From Candidatus Gastranaerophilales bacterium (GTDB lineage Bacteria; Cyanobacteriota; Vampirovibrionia; Gastranaerophilales; Gastranaerophilaceae), in the NCBI GenBank assembly GCA_944324845.1, contig CALUXX010000001.1:1-64000 (forward strand): a stretch of DNA of 64,000 nucleotides. The letters are read 5' to 3'. Both the position numbers and the translations under genes were made by a program. Position 1 is the stretch's first letter, and every line of letters starts with the position of its first letter. Of this stretch, positions 25,326 to 34,124 are shown in pieces. Below the pieces are notes generated by a model. The model saw only the letters and a program-made list of their open reading frames with translations. It was not told where the DNA came from and searched no databases.

Positions 25326-25601
25326 ATGTTAGTAAGTTTAATGGCAAGATTAAATGCAATTTCAGCAAGAAATAATGCTCAATATGCTATGATGCAAAAC
25401 CGAATAAATCTTATGAGTGCATTGCGCACTCCTTTTTTAGGGAATTTAGGGATGCAAAATTTACATAAAATGGATATGAATTTTGCGATGAATAATGAAA
25501 TATATCAAACGCAGTATTTGTTGGCATCTGCGCAAGAAAAAGCTGCAAGACAACTGATGGCACAAGAAGCTAAGAATAATAAGATTTCTTATATTGCATA
25601 A
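25326..25601 (+). CDS. Small helical protein, unrecognised
   Basis: 91 residues, rich in Met, Asn, Gln and Ala, entirely helical in character, no signal peptide. The N-terminal ARLNAISARNNAQYAMMQNR can be aligned by eye with the start of the 351-residue protein at 51834-52889 (ARWISLAARKSNVEYEGQQ), suggesting a shared short module. GGGTG lies five bases before the ATG, a modest ribosome site. It precedes a small HTH gene by 53 bases on the same strand. Confidence 0.55.
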   Translation: MLVSLMARLNAISARNNAQYAMMQNRINLMSALRTPFLGNLGMQNLHKMDMNFAMNNEIYQTQYLLASAQEKAARQLMAQEAKNNKISYIA

Positions 25602-25654
25602 GTATATTAATGTTAATTTTTTCATATATTTTTTTAATGTTGTATAATTAATTT

Positions 25655-25864
25655 ATGAATACTATAAATGAAGTTAAATCTATATCAGGAGCAAAAGGTA
25701 TAACTCTTACCAATGTTGCAAAATATATGACTGAGCATTCCGGTAAAAAATATACTATCGACAGTTTGTCTAAAAAACTTAGAGCTGATACTATCAGATA
25801 TTCAGAGATGAAACTTATAGCTCAAGCATTGGGAATGGAACTTGTATTTAGGGATAAAGTGTAG
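25655..25864 (+). CDS. Small Cro/CI-type helix-turn-helix protein
   Basis: 69 residues. GITLTNVAKYMTEHSGKKYT, then DSLSKKLRADTIRYSEMKLIA in two parts, fits the compact XRE HTH in which the recognition helix is followed by RYSEMKLIAQALGMELVF. Similar stand-alone proteins of this length occur in clostridia and gut bacteria, and their targets are mostly unknown. No clear Shine-Dalgarno; TATAAT lies close to the ATG (25644-25649), so a leaderless or very short leader mRNA is possible. Confidence 0.7.
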   Translation: MNTINEVKSISGAKGITLTNVAKYMTEHSGKKYTIDSLSKKLRADTIRYSEMKLIAQALGMELVFRDKV

Positions 25865-25982
25865 TTTTAAAAAGTTAGAAGTATATAACAAAATTTGAGT
25901 CGTTTACAATAAACGGTAATTCTGTGCTTTTGCTCATTCTTCGTTGAACTCGAAAAGCGAGTTCTCGCAAATATTTTTCAAT

Positions 25983-26011
25983 AAAAAAAAGACCTTTTAA
26001 TAGGTCTTTTT
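25983..26011 (-). terminator. Intrinsic terminator after tRNA-Gly
   Basis: A 10-bp stem (25986-25995 / 26002-26011) four bases beyond the encoded CCA. On the minus strand it is followed by a T-run. It may also stop plus-strand transcripts. Confidence 0.8.
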
Positions 26012-26014
26012 AAA

Positions 26015-26089
26015 TGGAGCGGGAGACGAGGCTCGAACTCGCGACATCCTCCTTGGCAAGGAGGCATTCTACCACTGAATTACCCCCGC
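26015..26089 (-). tRNA. tRNA-Gly (GCC)
   Basis: Minus-strand cloverleaf of 75 nt. The acceptor is GCGGGGG with CTCCCGC (one G-T), the anticodon loop TTGCCAA gives GCC, the T arm is AGTTCGAGCCT, the discriminator is T and CCA is encoded. Confidence 0.95.
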
Positions 26090-26106
26090 TTATTGGGTAC
26101 TTTTTT

Positions 26107-26134
26107 ATTATACATGCTAAATTTTTTATTTCAA
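26107..26134 (-). promoter_or_regulatory. Promoter of tRNA-Gly
   Basis: On the minus strand TTGAAA (26129-26134), 16-base spacer ending ATG, TATAAT (26107-26112). The start is about ten bases upstream of the tRNA. Confidence 0.75.
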
Positions 26135-26154
26135 GTATTTTTTTTATTTTTTTA

Positions 26155-26982
26155 TTATTCTTTTACTCCACCTTGTAAAATGTCGTTAATAAAGTATTTT
26201 TTGCCCAATAAGAAAACTATTATAGTGGGGATTGTGCAGATTGCTGAGCATGCCAACAGATCTCCCCACATTGTGACTTCTCTAAAACTTCCTTTAAATA
26301 TTGCAAGCCCAACAGGTAAAGTTCTCATAGTTTCTGTATTTGTAATAATAAGTGGCCACAGAAAGCTATTCCAAGTTGTGACAAATGTAAATATTCCAAG
26401 TGTTGCGATTGCCGGCAGGGCAAGCGGTAGTATAATTTTGAAAAATCCGCTTAAGATATTGCAACCGTCAATTCTTGCTGATTCTTCCAAGTCTTTAGGA
26501 AATCCCAAAAAATATTGTCGCATCATAAATATTCCAAAGCCGCCAAACAGTCCCGGTAAAATTAATGCTTGGTATGTATTTACCCAATGTAGTTGACGCA
26601 TAAGGAAAAATAACGGAATTATATTTACTTGCGGAGGAATAAGCATAGTTATTAATATTAATAGAAATATTTCATTTCTATATTTAAACTTTAATCTTGC
26701 AAAGGCATATCCTGCAATTGCTGAGATTAGAACTTGTCCGATTGTTGTCATAAGAGCGACAAACAGGCTGTTTGCAAAATATTTCCATACAGGTATTTTT
26801 TCAAAAACGCTGGTATAGTTATCAAGGGTTAGGGGGGTATATATTAGTTTTCCGCCTTCATGGCTAAAGATTTCACTATTTGGAACTAAAGAAAGATTTA
26901 GCATTGCAAAGAATGGATACAGCATGCTTATCGCAATTACTATTAGTATAAAATACCCAAATATCTTGTAAATCTTTTTCAT
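26155..26982 (-). CDS. Carbohydrate-type ABC transporter permease (MalG/AraQ-like), orphan
   Basis: A 275-residue inner-membrane subunit with six hydrophobic segments. The EAA loop reads EESARIDGCNILSGFFKI (about 185-202), the coupling site to the ATPase in binding-protein-dependent importers, and the C-terminal FINDILQGGVKE is typical of the MalG/UgpE/AraQ branch. The partner permease, ATPase and solute-binding protein are absent from the window, although such genes are usually clustered. Either they lie elsewhere or this is a remnant. The substrate is unknown. It reads towards tRNA-Gly. Confidence 0.85.
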   Translation of the reverse strand: MKKIYKIFGYFILIVIAISMLYPFFAMLNLSLVPNSEIFSHEGGKLIYTPLTLDNYTSVFEKIPVWKYFANSLFVALMTTIGQVLISAIAGYAFARLKFKYRNEIFLLILITMLIPPQVNIIPLFFLMRQLHWVNTYQALILPGLFGGFGIFMMRQYFLGFPKDLEESARIDGCNILSGFFKIILPLALPAIATLGIFTFVTTWNSFLWPLIITNTETMRTLPVGLAIFKGSFREVTMWGDLLACSAICTIPTIIVFLLGKKYFINDILQGGVKE

Positions 26983-27145
26983 AAGTTGATTATAACACAG
27001 TTATTACTCTTGATTTTTAAAATCTTATTGAATGTTTTATTTTAAACATTTCAAGATAATTAAATAAAAGTTAATTTCAAATGACTTTGCATAAAATAAC
27101 GTTAAAATAAAAATATAGAAATTTATTTGAATGGAGTTGATTATT

Positions 27146-29746
27146 ATGTTAGATTTTGACAAATTTACCAATTATTCTCAAGAAATTTTGTCAGCATCAA
27201 GCGCATTGATGGATTCATACAAAAACACAATGCTGGAACCTGAACATATATTACTTGCGATGGTAAAAGATGACGGACCTGTTAAAGACTATTTGGAAGG
27301 TTTAAAATTATTAAATCAAGGTTTTATCAATAAACTTGTTGCAAAAGTTGAATCTTTTCCAAAAGTTTCAGGGGTTACAAATTCGCAAGGATTATATCTT
27401 TCAAATAATTCACGAAGGTTGTTGGAATTGGCGATTGATCAGGCAAGAATTTTGAAAGACGATTATGTCGGAATTGAGATGATTTTGCTTGCTATGACAA
27501 AATTGGACAATTCGTCAATAAAAGAACTTCTTTCACAGTTTGGTGTGAATGAAAATTCAGTATTAAAAGTAATGAAAGACATAAGAGGAAATAAAAAAGT
27601 GGATAGCAAAAACGCAGAAGAAAATATGAAAGCATTAGAAAAATATTCAACTGATTTAACAGATCTTGCAAGGAAAGGGAAATTAGATCCTGTTATTGGA
27701 AGAGATGAAGAAGTTAGAAGAATAATACAAGTATTAAACAGAAGAACAAAGAATAACCCTGTTCTAATAGGTGAACCGGGTGTAGGTAAAACTGCAATAG
27801 TAGAGGGTTTAGCCCAAAGAATAGTAAGAGGCGATGTTCCTGAAAGTTTGAAAGATGTTCGTTTAATTTCTCTTGATATGGGGGCATTAGTTGCCGGTGC
27901 GAAATTCAGAGGTGAATTTGAGGAACGTTTGAAGGCTGTATTAAAAGAAGTTGAAGCTTCAAACGGTGAAATTGTAATGTTTATAGATGAATTACATACA
28001 GTAGTTGGCGCAGGTTCTACTGAAGGTTCTATGGACGCCGGAAACTTATTAAAACCAATGCTTGCAAGAGGTGTTTTAAGAACAATCGGGGCGACAACTA
28101 TTAATGAATATCGTAAATATATAGAAAAAGATCCTGCATTAGAAAGAAGATTTCAACCTGTTTTGGTTGATGAACCATCAGTAGAGGATACGATAAGTAT
28201 TTTGAGAGGTTTAAAAGAAAAATACGAAGTTCATCACAAGGTAAGAATTCTTGACAGTGCAATTATTGCAGCTGCAAAATTGTCAGACCGATATATTACA
28301 GACAGGTTTTTGCCTGATAAAGCGATTGATTTGATTGATGAAGCGGCAAGTTCTTTACGTATTGAAATTGATTCAATGCCTGAAGAAATTGATTCAATGA
28401 TGCGTCAAAAAATTCAACTGGAAATTGAACGTGAAGCATTGAAAAAAGAAACATCAGACGAAGCTGCACAGAAAGTTCAATCTTTGACTAAACAAATAAA
28501 TGAACTTGAAGGTAAAATTAGTGAATTAAAAGTTCGTTGGGAACAAGAAAAAACTTCAATAACGGCAGAAACTGATATCAAAGATGAAATTAATAATGTT
28601 AAATTGAAAATTGAAGAAGCAGAACGTAATACAGATTTGCAAACAGCTGCAGAATTGAAATACGGCAAACTTCTTGAATTGGAAAAGAAACTTAAAGAAT
28701 GCCAAAATAAGGAACATACAGAAAATAAATTATTAAAAGAAGAAATTTCTGAAAATGATATAGCAGAAGTTGTTTCAAAATGGACGGGTGTTCCTGTTAC
28801 TAAACTTGTTGAATCAGAAGTTAATAAGTTAATTAATATGGAAGAAATTATTCACAAACGTCTTGTTGGTCAAGATGAGGCAGTTGTAACAGTTTCTGAT
28901 GCAATAAGACGTGCAAGAGCAGGATTAAAAGATCCAAAACGTCCGATTGGTACATTCTTATTCTTAGGTCCAACAGGTGTTGGTAAAACTGAACTTGCCA
29001 AAGCTCTTGCTGAATTTATGTTTAATGACGAAGATGCCTTGATTCGTATTGATATGTCAGAATATATGGAAAAACATAATGTTGCAAGATTAGTCGGAGC
29101 ACCTCCGGGATATGTCGGATATGATGAAGGCGGTCAATTAACGGAAGCTGTAAGACGTAAACCATATTCTGTTATTTTGTTTGATGAAATAGAAAAAGCA
29201 CATCCTGATGTGTTTAATATAATGCTTCAAATCTTTGATGACGGAAGATTGACTGATTCTAAAGGTAGAACCGTTGATTTTAAAAATACATTGATAATTA
29301 TGACAAGTAATATCGGCAGCGATATCATCCTTGAAAATACCCTTAATTCAATGGTTTCTCCTGAACAGTTCGATAGTACAAAAGACCAAGTTATGGAAGT
29401 TTTACGTCAACGTTTCAAACCTGAGTTCTTAAATAGAATTGATGAAACAATATTCTTTAAAGCATTATCATTACAACAGTTAAGTAAGATTGTTGATATT
29501 CAAGCCGATTACTTAAGAAAATTATTGAAAGATCAAGATATTGATTTGATAATAACTGATGATGCAAAAGAATTTTTGGCAACTAAAGGCTTTGAGCCGG
29601 TTTATGGTGCAAGACCTTTGAAACGAGTAATTCAACAACAACTTGAAAACCCGTTATCTAAAAAATTGCTTTCTCATGAATTTATTTCAGGAGATTGTGT
29701 AAAAATAGATGTCGATGATGATAAATTGACATTTACTAAAGCTTAA
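27146..29746 (+). CDS. clpB: ATP-dependent disaggregase ClpB
   Basis: 866-residue Hsp104/ClpB chaperone that, with DnaK, extracts polypeptides from aggregates in the cytoplasm. Domain order: double Clp-N (1-145), AAA-1 with Walker A GEPGVGKTA (about 209-217) and Walker B FIDELHT, the coiled-coil M domain (about 390-530; presence of this insert separates ClpB from ClpA/C), and AAA-2 with GPTGVGKTE (about 608-616), FDEIEKAH and the D2 C-terminal domain with GARPLKR. Start: the ATG at 27131 overlaps the ribosome site TGGAG (27132-27136), so the ATG at 27146 is chosen. I see no CIRCE element. Transcription ends at the hairpin at 29770. Confidence 0.97.
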   Translation: MLDFDKFTNYSQEILSASSALMDSYKNTMLEPEHILLAMVKDDGPVKDYLEGLKLLNQGFINKLVAKVESFPKVSGVTNSQGLYLSNNSRRLLELAIDQARILKDDYVGIEMILLAMTKLDNSSIKELLSQFGVNENSVLKVMKDIRGNKKVDSKNAEENMKALEKYSTDLTDLARKGKLDPVIGRDEEVRRIIQVLNRRTKNNPVLIGEPGVGKTAIVEGLAQRIVRGDVPESLKDVRLISLDMGALVAGAKFRGEFEERLKAVLKEVEASNGEIVMFIDELHTVVGAGSTEGSMDAGNLLKPMLARGVLRTIGATTINEYRKYIEKDPALERRFQPVLVDEPSVEDTISILRGLKEKYEVHHKVRILDSAIIAAAKLSDRYITDRFLPDKAIDLIDEAASSLRIEIDSMPEEIDSMMRQKIQLEIEREALKKETSDEAAQKVQSLTKQINELEGKISELKVRWEQEKTSITAETDIKDEINNVKLKIEEAERNTDLQTAAELKYGKLLELEKKLKECQNKEHTENKLLKEEISENDIAEVVSKWTGVPVTKLVESEVNKLINMEEIIHKRLVGQDEAVVTVSDAIRRARAGLKDPKRPIGTFLFLGPTGVGKTELAKALAEFMFNDEDALIRIDMSEYMEKHNVARLVGAPPGYVGYDEGGQLTEAVRRKPYSVILFDEIEKAHPDVFNIMLQIFDDGRLTDSKGRTVDFKNTLIIMTSNIGSDIILENTLNSMVSPEQFDSTKDQVMEVLRQRFKPEFLNRIDETIFFKALSLQQLSKIVDIQADYLRKLLKDQDIDLIITDDAKEFLATKGFEPVYGARPLKRVIQQQLENPLSKKLLSHEFISGDCVKIDVDDDKLTFTKA

Positions 29747-29769
29747 TTATTTTGAAAGTATAACAAAGT

Positions 29770-29808
29770 ACAAAGCGGCGCAAGGGATTTTCCCTTGCGC
29801 CGCTTTGT
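29770..29808. terminator. Bidirectional hairpin between clpB and the LysM gene
   Basis: A perfect 18-bp, GC-rich stem (29770-29787 / 29791-29808, TTT loop) between two convergent stops. The T-run is weak, so termination would rest on stem stability. Confidence 0.7.
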
Positions 29809-29813
29809 TAAAT

Positions 29814-31040
29814 TTATGCAATCGTATTTTTCGGATCAATTTTTGCCATGTTACTTCCAACATTTCTTGGCCAGTATTGGTTAAGGTTATCTTCATCTGT
29901 TTCATCTGTTACAGGACAATATTTTGCGCCGATTGCTCCGATTGTTGTTCGACCTTCTTGGATGTAATGGTCTGATAAAAATTTTGCCATATGTTCAATA
30001 CATTCACCAACATCATCATATTTTTTGAATCTTCTTGAACCTGGAATTCTTACACCGCCAACATTTTTGTTTTTTATGGCTAAATTACTTGTTCCGTTTG
30101 CGGATTCATTCATTACTATTCCTGCAAGAAATGCCGCATTTATTCCATATTTTTCTTGAAGTTCTATGAATTTGTCGCCTTTTCCTTCAAGTACGCCTTT
30201 TAAATGTTTGTTAATATCTTCTGCACTTCCTTTAAATTCAGTAGTTACAGCAATTTGTGAATATTGCTCCATTGTTAGTTTTGGGATTTTGAATGGTGGT
30301 TCATCATCTTCTTTTTCAACATGTGGGTTTACATTTAAAAAGTCAGGTAAATCTGATTTTTTAACTTCTTGTGTTTCTGTCGTTTCTGTAGGTATATTAT
30401 TTGCTAATGGAATTTGTATATCTTCTTGTTTTAGTACTGTTTTGATTGTGTCATTTAGGTAGATATCAGGTGTTTTTAGCCATTTATCTTTTGCTGTTGG
30501 TAGAGGAATTGATTGTTCTTCTTGTTGGGAAACCTCTTGGTTGTCTTGATTTTGGTTTTGTGGTTTTGTTACTTCCTCTTTTACAGGTGTTTCTTCCGGT
30601 ATTTTTTCTTGAGTGTTTGGTTGTGTTGTTTCAACTTTTTGTGTATTTTGTGTTATGTATTCTTGGTTTTTAGGTATGAATTTTTCAGGGGCAAATTTTT
30701 CAAAATAATATTGAGTATCTTCTTCGCTAGGTTTGTTTATACTTGTTTGGGCTGATACTTCTTTTGTTGTTTTTTCTGGTTTTGCCTCTATTTTTGTTGG
30801 TTCTTTTCCAAATTCAAAACTTCTTGTTGCTGTTTTAGGTAATGTGTTGGAAGTTTCTTCTTTTTCAGTTTCTCCTAAATTCAGCTTTTGTCCAATAAAA
30901 ATTGAGTTTATATTTTTTATTTTGTTTAGTGTTGCAATTTCTTTAACTTTTTCGTTTATCTGTGTTGCATCGGTTAGCTTGAATGCGTTTTTAACTATTT
31001 TCCATAAGTTGTCGCCTGATTGCACTTCGTATGAGCCCAT
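29814..31040 (-). CDS. LysM plus glucosaminidase-type cell-wall hydrolase
   Basis: 408 residues. The N-terminal LysM (about 3-53; YEVQSGDNLWKIV, then NSIFIGQKLNL) should bind peptidoglycan. Residues 60-260 are a Pro/Gln/Glu/Thr-rich disordered linker. The C-terminus (about 285-395) looks like a glucosaminidase domain (PF01832): YGINAAFLAGIVMNESANGT with the catalytic Glu in NES, NKNVGGVRIPGSRRFKKY and the closing YCPVTDE...YWPRNV. No signal peptide or lipobox precedes the LysM, which is odd for a wall hydrolase. GAGGTG precedes the start. Monocistronic and convergent with clpB. Confidence 0.78.
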   Translation of the reverse strand: MGSYEVQSGDNLWKIVKNAFKLTDATQINEKVKEIATLNKIKNINSIFIGQKLNLGETEKEETSNTLPKTATRSFEFGKEPTKIEAKPEKTTKEVSAQTSINKPSEEDTQYYFEKFAPEKFIPKNQEYITQNTQKVETTQPNTQEKIPEETPVKEEVTKPQNQNQDNQEVSQQEEQSIPLPTAKDKWLKTPDIYLNDTIKTVLKQEDIQIPLANNIPTETTETQEVKKSDLPDFLNVNPHVEKEDDEPPFKIPKLTMEQYSQIAVTTEFKGSAEDINKHLKGVLEGKGDKFIELQEKYGINAAFLAGIVMNESANGTSNLAIKNKNVGGVRIPGSRRFKKYDDVGECIEHMAKFLSDHYIQEGRTTIGAIGAKYCPVTDETDEDNLNQYWPRNVGSNMAKIDPKNTIA

Positions 31041-31148
31041 CTTTACACCTCATATTTGTAAATTGATATAAAAAATATATATTCTTTCTGTATTAAAAAA
31101 TTTTATTTCTTATAATTGCTAAATTTTGGGACATTGTTACGAAATGTT

Positions 31149-31181
31149 AAAAAGACGGTATGGAAATTATACCGTCTTTTT
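31149..31181 (-). terminator. Intrinsic terminator of the EF-hand gene
   Basis: A 13-bp stem (31149-31161 / 31169-31181, 7-base loop). T-runs lie on both outer sides, so it works in either direction, but the only gene ending into it is the minus-strand EF-hand gene. Confidence 0.8.
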
Positions 31182-31209
31182 TTTGATTGATTTTATTTAC
31201 AATAATTTC

Positions 31210-31761
31210 TTATTCTAAGAAGTTTTTGTATTTGTAACTTAAAATACTATAAGTTGAAACATCTTCTGATGAGGAATCATCACCGTAGAATACAGACATT
31301 TGAGTTGCTTTTCTATAGTTTTCTTCATCTAATTTTTCTTGTTTTGCGCAACTGCAAGTATATGCTGAAATTTCTGCGCTTGTTACTCGTCCGTCACCAT
31401 TTGAATCTATAGCATCAAAATTATCAAGAATTTTTCCGATTTGTTCAGGAGAATATGCTCCTGAAGCTGAAAGTTGTGAAAGTTCAGCTCTTGAAATTCC
31501 TGATGCTGATATTGTATTTAGAAATTTAGACATTTCATCGCTACCTATTACACCATCGCCGTCTTTATCAAAAGATGCAAAGTTTGTTTGAAGGTATGAT
31601 GCAAACGGTTGGTTAAGAGTTAAGTAATTTGAATTATCATTTCTAGCTTCTGTAATATTTTTATAAGTTACTCCTTCTTCAGGGTATAAAGATGCTAAAT
31701 AAGAATATGTGTTTGCTAAATTTGAAGAAAGACTTGCAATAATGGATGATCCTGATGCCAT
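31210..31761 (-). CDS. EF-hand calcium-binding protein
   Basis: 183 residues with two canonical 12-residue EF-hand loops, DKDGDGVIGSDE (about 65-76) and DSNGDGRVTSAE (about 117-128), each with the terminal Glu. It is an EF-hand pair around a Ser/Ala-rich helical linker. The N-terminus (GSSIIASLSSNLANTYSYLA) is not a signal peptide, and the C-terminal part (YTCSCAKQ) has a CxC. It resembles the EF-hand segment of the CHAP hydrolase at 39349. Probably a Ca2+ sensor or structural protein, role unknown. GAGG precedes the ATG. Confidence 0.75.
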   Translation of the reverse strand: MASGSSIIASLSSNLANTYSYLASLYPEEGVTYKNITEARNDNSNYLTLNQPFASYLQTNFASFDKDGDGVIGSDEMSKFLNTISASGISRAELSQLSASGAYSPEQIGKILDNFDAIDSNGDGRVTSAEISAYTCSCAKQEKLDEENYRKATQMSVFYGDDSSSEDVSTYSILSYKYKNFLE

Positions 31762-31790
31762 AATTGTACCTCGTTTGATTTCTACCTACT

Positions 31791-31821
31791 TTTATAATAA
31801 TAATGTTTTTGGAAATGTCAA
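31791..31821 (-). promoter_or_regulatory. Promoter of the EF-hand gene
   Basis: On the minus strand a perfect TTGACA (31816-31821) lies 17 bases from ATTATA (31793-31798) or 19 from TATAAA (31791-31796). Confidence 0.55.
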
Positions 31822-31862
31822 TATTTATGTATGTAATTAAGAATTAGAATAAGGTGGATTTT

Positions 31863-32447
31863 ATGTTGGAAGATAAAGACAAAATAATTGAAATTTTAGT
31901 GAATGGTGGAGTTATCGCATATGTTACAGATACTGTTTGGGGGCTTGGGTGTCTTCCTGATAATGAGCTTGCGGTAAAAAAAATCTACGATATAAAGAAA
32001 AGAGAAGCTCAAAAACCATTAATTCTTATGTCTAACGAAGTATATAATCTTTTGGATTATGTGAAGCCTATACCTAAAATTGGGCAAGTTCTTATAAAAA
32101 AATATTTTCCTGGTGCATTGACTATCGTTACCGATAAAAGTGAAAAAACTCCTGATTATATTACTTCCAACATGGCAACTGTAGGTATAAGAGTTCCGGA
32201 TAATAAGGTGTTTAAGGAAATTTGTGAAATTATTCCGGGGCACGTTTTAGCTACTACAAGTGCAAATTTATCGCATCAACCTTCTGCTAAAAATTATGAA
32301 CAAGCATTGGAAAATATGCAAGGTTTAGCGGATTTGGTTATCCCCGATTACGGCTGTGTTGCTAAGGGGTTAGAATCTACTGTTGTTGGTGTTATGAACA
32401 ATGAATTAAGACTTTTCCGCCAAGGGGAAATTAAAATTGATATGTAA
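31863..32447 (+). CDS. tsaC: L-threonylcarbamoyladenylate synthase (TsaC/YrdC/Sua5)
   Basis: A 194-residue YrdC-fold enzyme. It makes threonylcarbamoyl-AMP from Thr, bicarbonate and ATP, the first step of tRNA t6A37 synthesis. The family lines are GGVIAYVTDTVWGLGC (usually PT[D/E]TVYGLG, so the Pro is replaced by Val here), KKREAQKPLILM, FPGALTIV, VGIRVPDN and ATSANLSHQP. The Sua5 C-terminal domain is absent. Start: a GTG at 31854 is inside the ribosome site AAGGTGG, so the ATG at 31863 is chosen. TsaB/D/E are not in the window. Confidence 0.9.
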   Translation: MLEDKDKIIEILVNGGVIAYVTDTVWGLGCLPDNELAVKKIYDIKKREAQKPLILMSNEVYNLLDYVKPIPKIGQVLIKKYFPGALTIVTDKSEKTPDYITSNMATVGIRVPDNKVFKEICEIIPGHVLATTSANLSHQPSAKNYEQALENMQGLADLVIPDYGCVAKGLESTVVGVMNNELRLFRQGEIKIDM

Positions 32448-32533
32448 CCCATACTTATATATTATCAAATTGATACATAGTTGAAATTTGTTCTGTTTTT
32501 GATTACTATATATGGTAAGACAAGGGTGAGTTT

Positions 32534-34099
32534 ATGGATTTTATTTTATATATCGTATATTTTTATTTAATCGTTTATACAATTTATTTGTTCGTGCTTT
32601 CTTTGAGAAATCTTAATGATAAGCCTTTTTCAATAGAGAAAAAATATTCTAAATATGATGGTTATAAGCGTAATTTTGCTGTAATTATATATTCTCATAA
32701 TCATAAAGATTGTCTTGCCGAGTTGATTGAAGAATTAAAAATGCAAGATTATCCTTTGGCAAGTTTCAAAGTTTATGCAATTTTGGATGATTGTAATGAC
32801 GGTTCTGAAAAAATGTTTGAGAATGACAAATTTGTGTATGTTATGAATATTCAAGAACACGGTTTGCTTGGTAAAAATCAGTCGATTTCTATGCTTTTAG
32901 ATAGTTTGAAAACTGATGAATCTATTGATGCTTATGTTTTCATTGACGGAACTCGCAGAATCGGTTCTAACTTCTTAACCCTTGCTAACGCTGCTTTGAA
33001 TAAGTCAAAAGCTGTTACAGGCGAAGTGAATGTCAATAGAACTAACCTTGATATAGTCGATAAAATTAAGGCTGTTCATAAAAAATATGTTGCAAATTTC
33101 TTTAAACAAGCCAGAACTCTTTTAGGGCTTGCAACAAGAGTTGATTCAGGTTTGTTTATTGTTGAGCGTTCTGTTATTGATGAACTTGAACAAATTAATT
33201 TTAAAGATATTAACAGTGAATTAGAATTCAGCCTTCTTCTTGCTCAGGCAGGACATAAATGTATGTATAATCCAAACATTCAATCTTATATGTTAGGGCA
33301 AGATTGTTCGTTTAAAAATCCTAGATTGAGTGTTAGGTTTAAACTTCTGGCTCAAAGTTTTAAAAATATCAAAGCGTTTAATTTGCCATTTATCGAGTAT
33401 GTAGTTTCATTGCTTAATCCAAATTGCTGGACTATCATTTTGGCTTATTTGGTGTTGATTTTGTATTCATATAATTGTCAATTTATCGTAAAATGTAATG
33501 TTGTTATATTTTCTGCGATATTATTGCTCGCTGCTTGTGGTATAAGTTTGATAAATGCTAAGTTAAACTTTAAAGAAATAGTTTTATTGATGCTTTATCC
33601 TGTTTATTCAATTTTTCATATTATAAAAAATTTCCCACCTGTAAGATATATTATGAAAAAACTTGGTGCTAACACTGATAAAGATGCAGATAAACTTGTT
33701 ATTGATGTGTTTGTTCAAACAAAATATGGTGATAGAGCTTGTAAGTTAGAATTTATTTCAACAGAGAGCGGTCTGTCAAAAATAAGATTTTTATACAAAA
33801 ATAAAAAATATGTTACAGATTCTCATTTGAGAATGATAGATGCTTTGCAACAATTAAAATCTAAAATGGAAGATTATGGTTTGATTTTGAAGATTTGTAG
33901 TTGTTGTAAGAATTTCACTTCAAAGGTGGATGGTTCTACTAATATGCTTAGAGGTTTATGTAATAATGAATTTCCAAGTCCTTTATTGAACGAGCCTCGT
34001 CAAACTTTAATTTGGAACTCTTGTTCTAGTTTTGAGCCTGCTGAGGTGAATAATTATATAGAAGAACTTGCAAAAGAAGTCGAAAATCAACACGGTTAA
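32534..34099 (+). CDS. Membrane-bound family 2 glycosyltransferase with Cys-rich C-terminal extension
   Basis: 521 residues. One N-terminal membrane segment (1-24) is followed by a GT-A catalytic domain (about 45-270; NFAVIIYSHNH, AILDDCNDGS, VFIDGTRRIGSN). Two or three membrane segments follow (about 295-365) and then a cytoplasmic tail (about 385-521) with CSCCKNF and further Cys at LRGLCNN and WNSCSSF, a possible metal site. The layout recalls processive or N-acetylglucosaminyl GT2 enzymes, but the QxxRW motif is missing, so a non-processive transferase is likelier. It directly precedes an exported protein gene (25 bases). Confidence 0.75.
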   Translation: MDFILYIVYFYLIVYTIYLFVLSLRNLNDKPFSIEKKYSKYDGYKRNFAVIIYSHNHKDCLAELIEELKMQDYPLASFKVYAILDDCNDGSEKMFENDKFVYVMNIQEHGLLGKNQSISMLLDSLKTDESIDAYVFIDGTRRIGSNFLTLANAALNKSKAVTGEVNVNRTNLDIVDKIKAVHKKYVANFFKQARTLLGLATRVDSGLFIVERSVIDELEQINFKDINSELEFSLLLAQAGHKCMYNPNIQSYMLGQDCSFKNPRLSVRFKLLAQSFKNIKAFNLPFIEYVVSLLNPNCWTIILAYLVLILYSYNCQFIVKCNVVIFSAILLLAACGISLINAKLNFKEIVLLMLYPVYSIFHIIKNFPPVRYIMKKLGANTDKDADKLVIDVFVQTKYGDRACKLEFISTESGLSKIRFLYKNKKYVTDSHLRMIDALQQLKSKMEDYGLILKICSCCKNFTSKVDGSTNMLRGLCNNEFPSPLLNEPRQTLIWNSCSSFEPAEVNNYIEELAKEVENQHG

Positions 34100-34124
34100 A
34101 TTGGCTTTAGCGGAGGTTCAAGGT

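Noticed and set aside
27131..27145. Upstream ATG for clpB.
   Set aside because: It overlaps the Shine-Dalgarno TGGAG used by ATG 27146, and ClpB proteins start with the sequence encoded from 27146.
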